Source of the DNA: Toxonevra muliebris
Taxonomy: Eukaryota; Arthropoda; Insecta; Diptera; Pallopteridae
Assembly: GCA_963691655.1 (NCBI GenBank)
Contig: OY829326.1
Span: 100,315,340-100,379,339, forward strand
Reading direction: 5' to 3'
Length of the DNA: 64,000 nt
Shown here: one piece after another, positions 10,764 to 22,780 of the stretch
Layout of the letters: each line of letters opens with the position of its first letter
Numbering within the stretch: the stretch's first letter is position 1
Made by a program: the position numbers and the translations under genes
Notes under the pieces: generated by a model
Told to the model about the DNA's origin: nothing
Database searches by the model: none
Seen by the model: the letters and a program-made list of their open reading frames with translations, nothing else

Positions 10764-12037
10764 TATTAAAGCGCGGTTCACGCCAAATTGGCACGCTTTG
10801 TTGTGGTCACCCCTAGTCATAAGAACAAAAAATTTTTTACTGGGATTTGTTTACAATACCGTTACCGCTAGTTGATAAATTTTTCATATTAATTGATCAC
10901 AAGTTGGTGATTGTGTGCACAATGGAAGCTGCAAATAGAAAATTGATTGTGAACAAATTTATTGAAAATCCGTCGTGGTCTGGTTGAAAGATTGCGAAAG
11001 TGTTAAATATCTTCAAAAGAATGGTATGTAGAGTTATAAAACGATATAAACAAACTCTTAGTGTTGAAAGAGCTAAAAGAGTTGTGAACAAAACGGGAAC
11101 CACCAACCTAAAATTAAAGGTAAAGATCTTGAGGTCCATCAAAAGCAATCCCGGACTATCGGATAGCGATCGTGGCAAAAAAATCAATACCAGCAAAAGT
11201 ACTGCTAGACGAATACGCATAAAAGCTGGGCTAAAGTGCTATCGTGCTATAAAACATTCAAATAGAACAGACAAACAGAATTTGCTGGCCAAAAAACGTG
11301 CTCGTCTTCTTTATAATAATGTTTTGACCAAATTCAATGGATGCATTATTGTGGATGACGAATCATATGTAAAATTTGATCTTAAACAGCTTCCAGGTCA
11401 AAAATTTTATATGGCAACGAATCGTGGTAATGTACCCTCAAAACTCAAGTACATAAAAATGGATAAATTTGCAAAGACAGCAATGGTATGGCAGGCTAAT
11501 TGCAGCTGTGGTCTCAAATCCAGGGCATTTGTGACATCCTCTTCTATGACGTTTGATATTTACATCAAAGAGTGCCTTTCGAAACGACTATTGCCATATG
11601 TTCGTCACCATCATTCGCCAGTGAAGCCAGTTGCCACTACTTTAAGAAAACCATGGATTGGTATCAGACAAATAAAGTAGATGTAGTGCCCAAATATATG
11701 AATCCACCCAATTGCCACCAGCTTCGACCGATCAAAAAATACTGGGCTATTACAAAATATAAGTTGAAGGAAAATGCAGGTATTGTCAAAAATGTGAATT
11801 CAATGTTACTAAAATAACCAAATAGCCTCAAAAGTATCCAGAGCGGTTGATGGTGTCCATTAAAAGGAATACCCGGAACTTTTTGCACAACAAAGAAATT
11901 TAAATCTTTTAATATTATAGTATTAAACACAATATTAAACTTATCATTTAATGCATTATTTGTTATTCTGAGTGTTCGGGTTAAAAAGATACAGCAACTT
12001 TCCTGCGTGCCAATTTTGCGTGAGCCGCGCTTTAATA
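10764..12037 (+). mobile_element. Tc1/mariner element, ITmD37E type, defective
   Basis: Thirty-one-bp terminal inverted repeats at 10766-10796 and 12005-12035 begin TTAAAGCGCGG and differ at two positions. Both are flanked by TA (10764-10765 and 12036-12037), the obligatory target. Element length is 1270 bp. Spacing from the aligned second Asp position to the third catalytic position is 37 residues, which places it with the D37E group. The single transposase gene is broken (see the entry within it). Confidence 0.9.
10922..11817 (+). pseudogene. ITmD37E-type mariner transposase, inactivated
   Basis: The reading frame starts MEAANRKLIVNKFIENPSWS at 10922, hits a TGA at 10985, then continues in the same frame from 11000 to about 11600 and shifts frame to end at 11817. 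The N-terminal part carries HTH-type DNA-binding sequence. The first catalytic Asp sits in CIIVDDESYVKF. A block TAMVWQANCSCGLKSRAF precedes the second region, where the expected Trp-Pro-Asp before ASCHY is replaced by a scrambled SPSFASE. The third motif LRPIE is LRPIK here, so the acidic residue is lost. Nonsense, frameshift and two catalytic-site losses make this copy inactive. Confidence 0.88.
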
Positions 12038-12384
12038 TAATAGAAATCGTTTAATTGAAATTTGTTGTTTTCAATATAAAATATTTGACAGTAAATAGTT
12101 TGCGCGCTGCATGTTTTGTTTTTGAATAAACGTCAGTTTATTATAAGATTTATTGCTACAAAGTTGTCTTCTAATAAAGTTAATAATACATGACATGTCA
12201 TAGAAAAGTTAAGGCGTTTCCACACAATTTTTCTATGATAATAGGATAATTTTGTCATAAATTATTGCCAGTCGAGATACGGGGTAAACACGAACACGTA
12301 TTGTTTGGAATTCGATACTGTACTTTCATATCAATTTTAGCACTGTGTTTTTGCCTGGTTCGTGGTTTTTATCTACGTAAGTAT

Positions 12385-12412
12385 ATATCGACTGGTTTCT
12401 GACTCAATCTCG
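12385..12412 (+). repeat. Left arm of 28-bp inverted repeat
   Basis: ATATCGACTGGTTTCTGACT followed by CAATCTCG. Its reverse complement occurs at 13788-13815 with one mismatch. The arms are 1.38 kb apart. No TSD flanks them, so they may be a duplicated fragment, not TIRs. Confidence 0.7.
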
Positions 12413-13787
12413 CTATGGCAAAATGACTAGTTTTCAGAAAACAAAAAAATGTATCCATCTGTTTCTTAATTTTAGTAAAAAGAGTATTTTATAGTACAGT
12501 TTGATAGAAAATACAATAGCATTAACATATTAAATTGACTTTAAGTAAATTGCAAGGACGCTGCTTTATTAAAAATAATATTTTATGTAGACTTACGAGG
12601 TTTTAATTCTTGCCGAATTGAGTGCTGCTCTCAACCAAACCTGGTTTAAATTAAATAATATCAAAGAGTTTTATAAAATTGATAGAGAAAAACAAAGTTA
12701 CTAATTTTAAACGTTTAGTTAATAATACTTATAAGCAAACAAAAAATATATAAATTAAAATTCTAGCCTTCAATACAAATTATTTGTCAAATTTACCCAA
12801 ATTAAGATTCCAGATTATTTCTTTAAAAGAAATTGTACATAAACTAATACTTTTTAATATTATTATTATATCAGTTATTCTCATGTTTCAAATTATTGTA
12901 CAAAGAATGAAAACACAGAGAAAAAAATGGTATGCGCGAGATTTTCTAACGGTTTTATAGTAATTTTGGGTCAATGAACACGACTGCGTACTCCATTACA
13001 TCTAGTTGTTCCACAATATGGACCTGAAGTCGGAAAAATGTGGTCTTAAGAAAATTCTTAATTTTAACAGATACAAATTTGTACTCTGAAGCAAAGTTGT
13101 TGAGTATAAACAATATTTTTATACACACTTTTCCTCCAGCTCTTACCTTTCCTCTTGAAAATGAGGTCTTAAGCCCCCTTTTTCGATAAATGGCCGATAA
13201 AAGAACCGTTGAGAAAACTATTATATTGTCTTTGGAGAAACTGTTCCCTATTAAAAATTATAAGGAGTTCTGCCGAGGTGCAAAATAATGCAAGAACCGA
13301 ATTTGTTTCATTAGAACCAAGCCAAAAAAAAGCCACCGCAAGTAAAAAATGGAATCTTTTTTTGCTGTACTTATGTATATTAGGATTCCATGTAGAGCCA
13401 ACAAAATTAAAAAAAAAATTATTTAATTGATTTAAAAAAAAAAAAAAATTTTGGCTCCACATTGGGTTGAACACATAAACTAAAACATTAGGAAAGTCCC
13501 CAAATAAGATTTTTTAAATGACATTTGCAAATATAACTGTAGCTTGATTAAGCGTTGCCAACACATTGTTTAAAAAATGCACGAAACTTAAGTGCGCTCA
13601 AGTATTTATATCTTACATATGTACGTACTTTACGTGTTTTTTTGTTTGCTTTTTCATCCGAGTTTGGTGCATACTCTTTTTTTAGCTTTAATTATCAAGA
13701 TTCAATTTATATATATTTTTACTGGATGCGGATGCAGCAATTAAAGATGTTGGCATCAAAAATGTAAAATGCCAGAAATTAGACTTA

Positions 13788-13815
13788 CGAGGTTGAGTCA
13801 GAAACCAGTCGATAT
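13788..13815 (-). repeat. Right arm of 28-bp inverted repeat
   Basis: Matches 12385-12412 in inverted orientation with one mismatch. A related AGACTTACGAGGTT string directly to its left also occurs at about 12590 in direct orientation. Confidence 0.7.
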
Positions 13816-14342
13816 GTCGGCTGCATATGTCGAAAACATACTTTGTTGGGATGCATTTTAATGGATTGAATTGTCCATTGTACAATTTCTTTGAAGGTCA
13901 AGCATTTGGAAGCAGGCGCCTTCGCTATCCTTCTACGAAACCTATAACGTCTTCCCTCGAACAATTTTCGCATATTCGTGCAGGTTTGCCTAATTTTATG
14001 CCAGTATGCTTCCATCCATTTACTGGAGCAGAGATATCTGGTTCTTGCACAATTTTTTGCATACAAATCACGAACTCAGCATTTTTTTCTTTCAATTAAT
14101 TACACACAATTTCAATTTTATATTTTTCGAATATTTTGCTTCCAAGTAGTTGACAGGTTAATATAAATTGAATATTTTGATAACTAAGCTTCAAATATAT
14201 GAAAACGAGAGGGCACAAATTAAAAATTATAAAATTCATGGGTATGGAAAAGAGGCTGTAAGTGCTATTCATTCATATCCCAAACAATTCATTAGTCAGA
14301 TGACGTAAATCTTTGTATGCTGTCGTAATTGAAAGTATATAT

Positions 14343-14893
14343 GGGTTGTCCCATGTCAAATTTACAACTAAAATTTTAATTTCAACCAAAATTTTTTCTT
14401 GCATTCTTGACCGTTATAGGAAAAAATTTCCAACTAATAAAAGTTCGTATATCGCACAAACTTATCTAAAAAATATTAAAATAAAATTGTTTTAGTTATT
14501 CAACATATGAATTCTGGAAATTTTATAAACAAATTAAATTTTCCAAATTTGGACATTTTTTTCCATTTTTTTGGTCTGCAAATATTTAATTATGTGTTAG
14601 AAAAATTGTGTTAAAATTTCAGAGTGGGATGAGATATGGTATAACAAAACAACTACTACTAAAGTCGCCTGGCTTCGGGAAATTTTTTACTACAACGGTT
14701 GGTTTTTGAGTAATTAGAGATTGAAAAATTTTCCATTTTTAGAACTCCAAGACTTTAAAATATCGTAATTTGCAAATAAAAAACATCACATTGAAATAAA
14801 AAAATATGTGCCGATTAATTTCTTCTCAAGAATGAAAGAACAAATTTCGGTTGAAATTAAAATTTCAGTTTTAAATCTGACATGGAACTATCC
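14343..14893. mobile_element. 551-bp MITE with long inverted ends
   Basis: The left end from 14343 (GGGTTGTCCCATGTCAAATT) and the right end ending at 14893 are inverted copies over about 65 bp with scattered mismatches; both contain AAATTTTAATTTCAACC and CATTCTTGA. The flanks are ATAT on both sides, so TSD length is ambiguous. Non-coding. Confidence 0.75.
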
Positions 14894-15078
14894 ATATTTA
14901 AATATATATATATTTTTTTTTTTTTTTTGGAACTGCAAAAGAAGTATTTAAGAATACAGCACTCAGACAAGTTTTACGTCCATTGTACTATCCTGTGTTC
15001 CCTTTTGCTATTCTTTAAAATTACCATATTTATTAATAAATCATAGCAGATCCTGCAGTGTTAAAGAGCTCAGGTGTT

Positions 15079-15824
15079 CATCTCCCAACAATACAGTGCC
15101 AAATATGCTTACTCTGATCTGGCAGAAAGCAGGGCAGACTCTAAGAAAGTGGTCTGCCGTCTCTTCACATTCTGCCTCCAAACCACAGGAAGCACAGAAG
15201 GCATTAGCTCCCTGCAGCTGCAGCTCTTTCTGTTAAGTGATAACAGAAAGTCTGTTAGACGCTTCGAGATAACAGGTAACATGGTCTTTGTCTGTCTAAA
15301 GGCCCTCTGTTCCTTCCATTTACAATTGTGGGTTAAATCGACCCACTCATTAATGGTGATCTTGATGACTTTAGACGACAAAAAGAGTACAGGTTCTGGT
15401 CCCAGGAAATCAGTTTCCGGACTCTTTCTGGCCAGAAGGGCAGCAGATTCATTTCCTGAAATTCGTGAGTGTCCAGGAACCCATATCAACAGCAGGCTAT
15501 TATGTTTTCCAACACAATCAAGCCTGGATTTACAATGCATAACCAGCTTAGACGTGGTTAGAGGATTAAGCAAGGATTTAAGCGCAGCCTGACTGTCACT
15601 AAATACACAGATACTCTATTCTCTCCAACCATCATCAATGACATGGTCCATGGCCTTGATGATTGCAAAAATTTTTCCTTGAAAAACAGAAGCACAAACC
15701 CAATAGAGAAGTGAAGGTGCGCTTCATCATTTTCAATGAAGAACCCAGAACCCGAACCGTAATCTGTTTTGGAGCCGTCAGTGAAAATGCGATTGCAATC
15801 AGCTCCCAGCCCAGGTCCCAGCAA
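15079..15824 (-). pseudogene. LINE RNase H domain and C-terminus, broken
   Basis: From 15824 downward the frame gives IFTDGSKTDYGSGSGFFIEN, which carries the first catalytic Asp (FTDGS) of RNase H. A frameshift follows. From 15573 a second frame gives the late RNase H motif WVPGHSRISGNESAALLAR, containing the conserved His and the GNE-A-D/A position; here Asp is replaced (ESAALLA instead of E-x-AD-LA). It then runs into the C-terminal tail. Catalytic activity is unlikely. Confidence 0.8.
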
Positions 15825-15889
15825 AAACCTAGTTTGGGCCTCTAGAATTTTTATTGTATAGCTCTATTTTAAAACTGGAATTTTTGGCA

Positions 15890-16320
15890 TTGTATCGGAT
15901 GTCATTGATAGAACTGTTAGGTCCAACTCAGTATCTTCAACAATATCACCAATATCCCAACAAGTGTCATACCATTGCGTTTAAGCCAACAGATGGCTTT
16001 GACAACCTCTACCTTAACAGCAAAGATATCAAGGGGTGGTAATTTGAGCAATGCATCCAAGGATGGGCCAGGTGTTTGTCGGAAAAGCTCCCATTCAAAT
16101 TTAAAATAAACATTCACAGATACTTTTCCCTCTTTCTTCCTCCTACTAACCTATCTTCCTCTCCCAATCAACACAATGTTCTGCATTCACAGGGGCAATA
16201 TCTCTGTTTTTTTTACTAATCATTCAAAAAAAGACAACAAATGGCCAAAGTGCTTTGAAGTCTGGCAAGAGCCTTCCTAACGCTGTCAACATTAAGTGTG
16301 CTCCACTAGACTATGAATGC
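15890..16320 (-). pseudogene. LINE RT thumb-region remnant
   Basis: The minus strand shows ITYAFIVWWSTLN near 16320-16280 and FRQTPGPSLDALLKLPPLDI near 16090-16030. These match the segment between RT and RNase H in R1/LOA/I-type LINEs (RP-ITYA-VWW, then TPT-A-LLNLPPL). Frame breaks separate them. Confidence 0.7.
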
Positions 16321-16328
16321 ATAGGTGA

Positions 16329-17235
16329 TTACACTGCTCTGCATGGGTTTTGCGAATAAGATGATTCCTAGTGTTTCCAAATGAATTTTTCATGCTAAGC
16401 ACGAATCTGGGGTCAAAAACTTCCCATCACGTCACGTTTTCTAAAAAAAGGGGTTGTAGCCACTGAACTGCGTTTTTGGTAATTTTTGAAAAATTGTGGA
16501 GCTGAACCCTGACATGCTACAAACTTTGCTAATATCAGAAATTAGAGACTGAGCCATGCCCTTTCAAATGATCCCTAAGCCAAAGTGTTCGCATACGCCC
16601 TTGGAGCAGGAGGTGTGTATATGTCTAGGGGGCAGGAAAGAAATGTATGCAGAACGGATTTTATCTAACTTACACCCACGGCCAGACATAATGAGAAGTG
16701 CAGCGGTCCGAAATGTTTTGTGGGTCGTATATTACACGTCTGCAGTCAGATTTCAAACATTCAAAATGGCGGATCAAATATGGTGGGCGGATTTTATCTT
16801 ACTCATACCTACAAAATATAATGAGAAATGCAGTGGTCCGAAGTGTTTTAAGGGTCACTGATTACAAATCTGCAGTCAGGTGTTAAAAATTCAAAATGGC
16901 CTATCAAATATGGCGGACGAATTAAGATGTAAGATAAAATTAGTTCTGTGTACATTTTTTCGTGCACCCCTAGACATAAGCTCTGAGGGCGCGTGTGAAC
17001 ATTTCGGCTTAGGGCTCATTTGAAAGGGCATGGTTCTGATACTAGCGAAGTTTGTAGCACGTCAGGGTTCAGCTCCACAATCTTACAAAAATGGCCAAAA
17101 ACAAAACGCTGATTTCAACTCAAAAACGTGACGTGATGGAAAGTTTTTGACCGCAGATTCGTGAAAAATTCATTTGAAATCACTAGAAGCCATCTTATTC
17201 GCATAAGAAAAGTTGAGATTTGCTGGGCAGTGTTA
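16329..17235. mobile_element. 901-bp long-inverted-repeat element with TTA TSD
   Basis: The arms, about 16332-16640 and 16965-17232, are inverted relatives starting CACTGC. Both ends are flanked by TTA (16329-16331 and 17233-17235). Removing the element and one TTA rejoins the surrounding LINE frame to the canonical MIRPIITYAFIVWW, which confirms the boundaries. The core holds two tandem units of about 120 bp (16670-16795 and 16796-16925), each with TGCAGYGGTCCGAARTGTTT. Non-coding; perhaps Harbinger-like from the 3-bp TSD. Confidence 0.85.
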
Positions 17236-17800
17236 TGGGTCTAATCATTTTCCTGGTGAAAAGAATAACACTAGTTTTAAGAGGGTTAACCGATAGCTCC
17301 TTTGCAACACCAAAATTCAATCATATTCAGAGTAGCAGAGGAGCCTTCCTACAAACATTCCCTACTGATTGGCCCGTGATTAAGCAGGCGACATCATCAG
17401 CATAGGCCTAAGTGTAGATATCCGACTTATTTAGGGAAACAAGCAGAGAGTCAACCAGCAGATATCACAGTAGTGGAGAGAGCACGCCCCCTTGAGAACA
17501 ATCTTTATTCGCGCCGCAAGTGACGGATTAAAACCACAATAAGCTTGAAACATCAATGGTCTATGTGACAGCATTGAACGTATCCGGTTAACAAGAACCG
17601 GATCGACTACATTCTGACCTGTTGAATTGCACATGCCGTCAAAAGCTTCCTCAATATCAACAAAAATACCAATAGAGTATTTTTTAATGCGATCAACAAG
17701 ATTTTGCAGGGCTGTCTCACAAGATTTTCCACATTGGTAAGCATGCTGAAATGAAAAGAGAAGATGTAACAATAACGGCTCACAACGGATGTGGTGTTAG
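17236..17800 (-). pseudogene. LINE reverse transcriptase remnant
   Basis: The minus strand reads HAYQCGKSCETALQNLVDRI, then IGIFVDIEEAFD (RT motif A, FVDIEKAFD in relatives). A shifted frame gives GGVLSPLL, and AYADDVACLITG holds the YADD catalytic pair near 17405-17385. SVNPLKTSVILFTRK comes next. At least two stops and one frameshift occur. Sequence expected between the LFTRK and RP-ITYA segments is missing, so an internal deletion predates the 901-bp insertion. Confidence 0.82.
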
Positions 17801-19690
17801 ACACAACGCTAAAGACATTTTAGTAAGAAAGACATCATAATACCATACCATAAATATTTGTTATATTTTTATAAAAAAAATATTAAAACATTGGAAAACA
17901 AAATGTAATAATGATGTATGCACGCCAAAGTTGCCAACTGCAGTAATCCAGTTGCATCCCCCTTTACCATTAACTTTTTAACGAGAACTCTAATAAGTAA
18001 CAAGGTAGCAAACTTAAGCACCTCCTATGTCTGTTGCTTTACTACTGTCTCTAATGGAGAGCTACGCGCATAATAGAAGCAAAGAGACCTTCAGGAAAGG
18101 AAGAAAAAAGAGACAATAATAAAGAGATTGCTACTCCTGTAGTTAAAGAAACTGTCGGAGGCGAGTGCGATCAACTATAAATACCATCATTCACTGCGAA
18201 ATGTACAACCTTGAGAAGCTCAAAATCCAAACTTAAAGATACGCACAAATTACTCAGGCCATGGTTGCAGGATCTTACGAAAAGGTGAGAGCAGCTGTGA
18301 AGGTGATTCTGACGTTGAAAAGCGATTAGCCACCAGAACAGCTCACCATTCTGCCAACATGCTCAAACACTGACCACCCGATCTGTCCCAAAGCTGAACG
18401 CTGTCTACCCTGACGAGTTCACTATCTTTTAAAAACCACCAAACGAAAGTGAAATGCTCTCATTGATTGTCACAGCAACCGAAACTTAGCCAAAGCGCAA
18501 CCTTACCGCGATAGGACATTTACTAAACAACCGAACATTTTTAAGCTTCACTGGTCACAATAAATATTGAATCGTTAAAAAAGTTAACACTTCGGAAAAG
18601 AAAATGATGTAAAAGCGTCATATTTTCATAAGAAAATGTACACCCAACCAACCAAATGTACAAGCATTGATAATATTTTATCAATACAATAAGTCTAAGT
18701 TTAAATTAGAGTAGGTACATACTAAAGCATACTCTCACTATTCCACCCCATTTCACACACATACCTCAAACTAATATTGTTAGCTTTTGTAATTTATTGT
18801 AACATATTACAAGTATTTGTAAATTTGTTCGATTTTGTTGTACTTTTTTATACATATATACATATGTATGTAAGTAATTTCAATTTCAATATAACATGTA
18901 TTGCACTCGCTTCATTTATTAAAAGCAATTCCTTGCAACACTTGCACCATACGTATATAAATATTTTGCTCTACTTTTCAAAGGACACACATACATACAT
19001 AGGTGCATACATAGTTACCATTATACAATTTTACCCCCTATCAGCATCCCAAAAAAAAAAAAAAAAAAAAAAAAAATGATAAATATGTAGAGACAGTGAA
19101 ATATTTATGTAAACGATTCCGCAACGAGTTTCAAGTTTCTTATGAATGTCATCGATAGATATTCGCACGCCTCACGCCTTCTGCACTTGTCAAACCAGTT
19201 GCGCTGCGCGCATTTTTATTTTATGCACGACTGTGTCTCGGAATGTCTACTGCTCTGTGAGTCAAACTGTGCGTTTACTAGTGCTGCTGTTTTCAATAAA
19301 TCCAACTACTTCGATGACATAAAATTTAATGTACGAGTGAATTATTTTGAGTAACAAGATTTGTGTTTTTTTATTTTTGGAATTGCTTTATGCACAAAAA
19401 TCAATGGTGGAGTAGTGAAGAGTGGAAGAGTTGAGCAATTGAAATTAATACCCACTTGTATTTAATGTATGTCGTTGAGTTGAGTACACGAGCTTAAAAA
19501 TGGACCATAAAGCGGCTTAAGTTATTAGGAAACTCTTCCGGAATTTCGTAAGCTATTTAAATAAATGTACAGCGAGTTAAGTTTAAATATTTTTAAGTTT
19601 TATTTGAATAATAAAGTGATGAATATGACGATGAAACAACATACTGTGCAATAAAATCAAGATTTTTTCAAAATAACAAGGTACTGACGA
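17801..19690. other. Gene-free stretch with a poly(A) run
   Basis: Positions 18000-18560 have a higher GC content and could be a decayed element, but no protein motif was recognised. A 26-base A run lies at 19051-19076, without a recognisable retrocopy in front of it. Positions 19100-19330 are GC-richer and include a TCATCGATAGAT motif resembling a DRE site; no gene was found there. Confidence 0.4.
19051..19076 (+). repeat. Poly(A) run, 26 bases
   Basis: Uninterrupted A tract. It could be the tail of a decayed retroposon on the plus strand or a simple repeat. Confidence 0.8.
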
Positions 19691-19692
19691 TC

Positions 19693-20766
19693 ATTTCAGA
19701 CAAGGCCGTATTTAGGGGGGAGGGTTTGGGGTTCTGACCTCCCCCCCCCCAAAAATGTGGAAACTTTATTCAAATTTTTTAGATTAATTGCCAATGGATG
19801 GAAAAAAAGTCAAAATAAAATCTATTTAACGATATTTTTCACTTCCATCGGTTATTTATCTAAAAAGTCGAATATAAAAAATAAATTTGAAATCTTAGTT
19901 ACACTAAGCGATCAAATCTGATTTGTTTTCGACATGAGGTTTGACTACGGATTCAAAAAGAGAAGCTGGTACTGAGCACTCCTGCATTCATAGTTTTTCT
20001 AGGTCAGTAACTGTTTTTGATTTAAAGTTTCGTCCTGAATCAGTTTGAAAAGTTTAAAAATTAATAAAAATAGAAAAAATTATCGGATCCTTGTAAAATA
20101 AGACTTGCTTGAACCGCATTTTTTCCTAAAACGTTACGTGATGGGTAGTTTTTGACCTCAGATTCGTGTTCAACGTGAAATATTCTTTCGCAAAAACTCC
20201 ATCTTATTAGCAAAACCCATCTTAAAAATAATTTTATAACGCATTTTTGGTCAGAGCACCACGACTAGAAAAATCTCTTTCAATGCTGTGACTTCACGAA
20301 TTTAGGGAATATAAGCCAATCTCTTTCGGGTTCCTTATCATTGATAATGGTTCAAATTCCTAATGATGATCATTTGAAAAAAATGAGCCTCTACTATTTT
20401 TGGTAATTTTTTTGAGGTTGGGTACATCATCAGAAGTGGAAAGTCAATGAGTTAATGAAATTATGTCCCTCACGATAAAAAAAATGCACTAGAATGCACA
20501 TTGAATAATATTTATTTGAAAAAATTTAATTTGATTATTCTGGGAATTTTTTGGCACTTTTGGCCTTTTTTTTTGAGGTTAAGATTAAAAAAAATCGGAA
20601 AATTTTTCCTAAAATTTTTAGTTTTATAGGGTCCATCAAATGTATCATTGATTTAATTTATTGTATTTAAAAATCAGTTTGATAAAAATTATTTATGAAT
20701 ATTTTCTTCGAATGGAAACCCGCCCCCCCCCAAAAAAAAATTTCTGGCTACGGCTCTGATTTCAGA
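19693..20766. mobile_element. hAT-type MITE, 1058 bp, with 8-bp TSD
   Basis: The flanks carry identical 8-mers ATTTCAGA (19693-19700 and 20759-20766). The ends are CAAGGCCGTA at 19701 and, inverted, CAGAGCCGTAG at 20758, each followed inward by a G/C run. The interior is non-coding. A segment at 20130-20185 (TGACCTCAGATTCGTG area) resembles the arms of the 901-bp element at 16332-17232, so the interior may itself contain a fragment of that family. Confidence 0.85.
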
Positions 20767-22645
20767 GTAGAGTCAATCATACAATAAGTGTTTAAGTTCG
20801 TAACAAAACGTTCTAAAAAGTTGTTCATATTTTGTAATTCAATTTTTTTAACAATATAAATCAAATAAAAGAAAATAAATAACTTTTCTCTTTCATCAAT
20901 CAAAAAAACAAACAATAGATTAAATTTGCTATAACCAAATTAACTATAAGATATTTCTAATAATTTAACACCTCAGGCGTTAGCCTACTACAAAAAAGCA
21001 AAAACAAAAACAAAAATCATTGAAACTAAATTAAAAATTGCACAACTGACAATGACAAAGGAAATGATGGTAGCGGCGACAGCGACAGCTACAGCAGCTA
21101 TAACAACAACAATGAGACTACAACATAAAATCATACGCAATAATTTCCGTTCCCTTTGAAGAAAACTTATTTAAAAATAAATTCCATTATTTCACATTAA
21201 CGCCTTAAAGCAAAATAGCAACGAACGACAAAAAAATTAAGTAAGAAAAAAACTTTAAATACCATATTCACTTTACAACGTTTTTCCTTCACAACTACTT
21301 ACTATTACGACGGGAAAGAAAAGTTTTTTTTTTTTATTATTTTTCATCTTTTTCTTCTTCTTCGTTGTTCAACTATTGCTAAGTTAAAAATGAAGGAAAT
21401 TGAAAAGTGTTGCAAAAAAGAAAAAAACGCACATTTGCACAATTTACAACTACGACTATGATGACAATGACAACGACAGCGGTGGCAACTACTACTTCCA
21501 TACTACTACCAGCACTACTACTGCATACTACCACTTGAGGCAGTATACTGGTAAATTTTATACAAACCTACATACACACATACATACTCACTTAAATCGA
21601 CACACATTCACACATACAGCAACACAATGAAATTCTATTCAAAATAGATTCTCCACAATTCACTGTATAACGGAAGCGTTTAAGAAAGTGATAAAATTGC
21701 AGCCGCTTGTTATCAACTAAATTGAGCTACTCGAGTTTGTATAGGAAAAACGGCACAATTCAGGGCCTGGAGAGAAAATCTTGATTGCTTTAACAATTGG
21801 TTCGAAATTTATTGCAATATAATTTTTCTACAATGTCCCATTCAAAAATTTTATATGTGATTTTCAGGGGACAGGGGACTTTGCCAAAGCTAGAAAAGTT
21901 TCACTTTTACAAATTGCTTAAAGTCGTATGTACAGATCGTGAATTTAACTTCGGACATATCTTTCATGAAAGTACTTACTAAAAGTAATATCTATCTAAA
22001 TAATACGCACTGGACTAGGTAGAAATTTTTTTTTTCCGGGAATCTGATTTTAATAGAACGAAAAATATGCGTCATTGGACCAGTGAAACCCGTGAAATTT
22101 CAGCCCAATAGAAAAATATCTTCTGTACCTAACAGAGGCCTCAATTATTAAAAAAAAAAATTTCAAATATCTCTCACTATACATATAATACTTCTGATGA
22201 TATTTTTCGATCTGGCTGAAATTTTTTAAATTTAGTTCAACTGCCGCAACTTTTCACACTATTAGAATCCGATTCTCGGTTAGAAAGTTGGAAAGAATAA
22301 AACTACTGAATATCACTGGCAAATACCTTCCAAAAATATACAACTATATAAGCAGTAGATTGATCTTAAGTCTTATGTATTACAAAAGGCAGCAGAAGCC
22401 AAAAAAGCGTACAAAAAACAAGAGTAAAATCTTGAAGACCTTTTTTTAGTCATCATTTCTTTTGGCAGACTTTTTGCCCTCTGCACCAGCGCGCCAAAGG
22501 ATCTGAATCCAAAATCATCCTTACATCTCCATAGAATCTCACTAAATTATATATAAACATTGATAAATAGACACACGCACACATATATTGTGTAATTCGT
22601 TGAATGATGAAGTACTAAAAATGCGTAAACTGACCGGAGTACAGA
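20767..22645. other. Gene-free, simple-sequence-rich stretch
   Basis: CAA/CAG/ACG-type trinucleotide runs occur around 21060-21120 and 21440-21630. No splice-supported coding exon was found and no element ends were noticed. A leader or regulatory role cannot be excluded. Confidence 0.4.
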
Positions 22646-22780
22646 TAGGGTAGCCAGACGTACTGATTTGATCAGTACATGACCTGATTTATTTTTAAAT
22701 ACTGATTTTTTGAAATCTCGAAATCAGTACGAAAATGTATTGATTTCTGTATTTTGTACTGATTTTTTCAAATTGATATC

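Larger units (their letters stand above)
10567..12287. mobile_element. Harbinger-like MITE with TAA TSD, carrying a nested Tc1/mariner copy
   Basis: The left end CCCCATGTCTCGACTAGCAA (10570) and the right end are inverted relatives; read outward on the minus strand, the right end is CCCCGTATCTCGACTGGCAA (from 12284). The similarity continues through an AATAATT and GTCATAA region. The flanks both carry TAA (10567-10569 and 12285-12287), a 3-bp TSD as in PIF/Harbinger elements. Without the nested element, about 445 bp of non-coding sequence remains. Superfamily assignment rests on TSD length and is tentative. Confidence 0.65.
12288..14342. other. Region with an unexplained inverted repeat and small ORFs
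   Basis: No confident gene. The main structures are the 28-bp inverted repeat listed next and a minus-strand frame 14066-13785 (93 codons, basic, two CxxC-poor clusters) that ends in the right arm and is followed by an ACCTC-GTAAGT splice-donor-like sequence. The 93-codon frame matches nothing I know. Positions 13430-13450 are a pure A run. Confidence 0.35.
14913..17800 (-). mobile_element. RNase H-bearing LINE (R1/LOA/I-like), degenerate, interrupted
   Basis: Minus-strand domains run in the expected order: RT (17772 to about 17236), RT thumb region (about 16320-15900), RNase H (about 15824-15420), and a T-run at 14913-14928 that is the poly(A) tail in the other orientation. A 901-bp inverted-repeat element splits the RT. 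Many stops and frameshifts are present. A second fragment of the same family lies at 44585-44870. Confidence 0.8.

Noticed and set aside
11000..11680. Functional mariner transposase
   Set aside because: Upstream stop, frameshift and loss of catalytic acidic residues.
18000..18560. Possible gag-like fragment of an LTR element
   Set aside because: Only composition suggests this; no zinc knuckle, protease or LTR was found.
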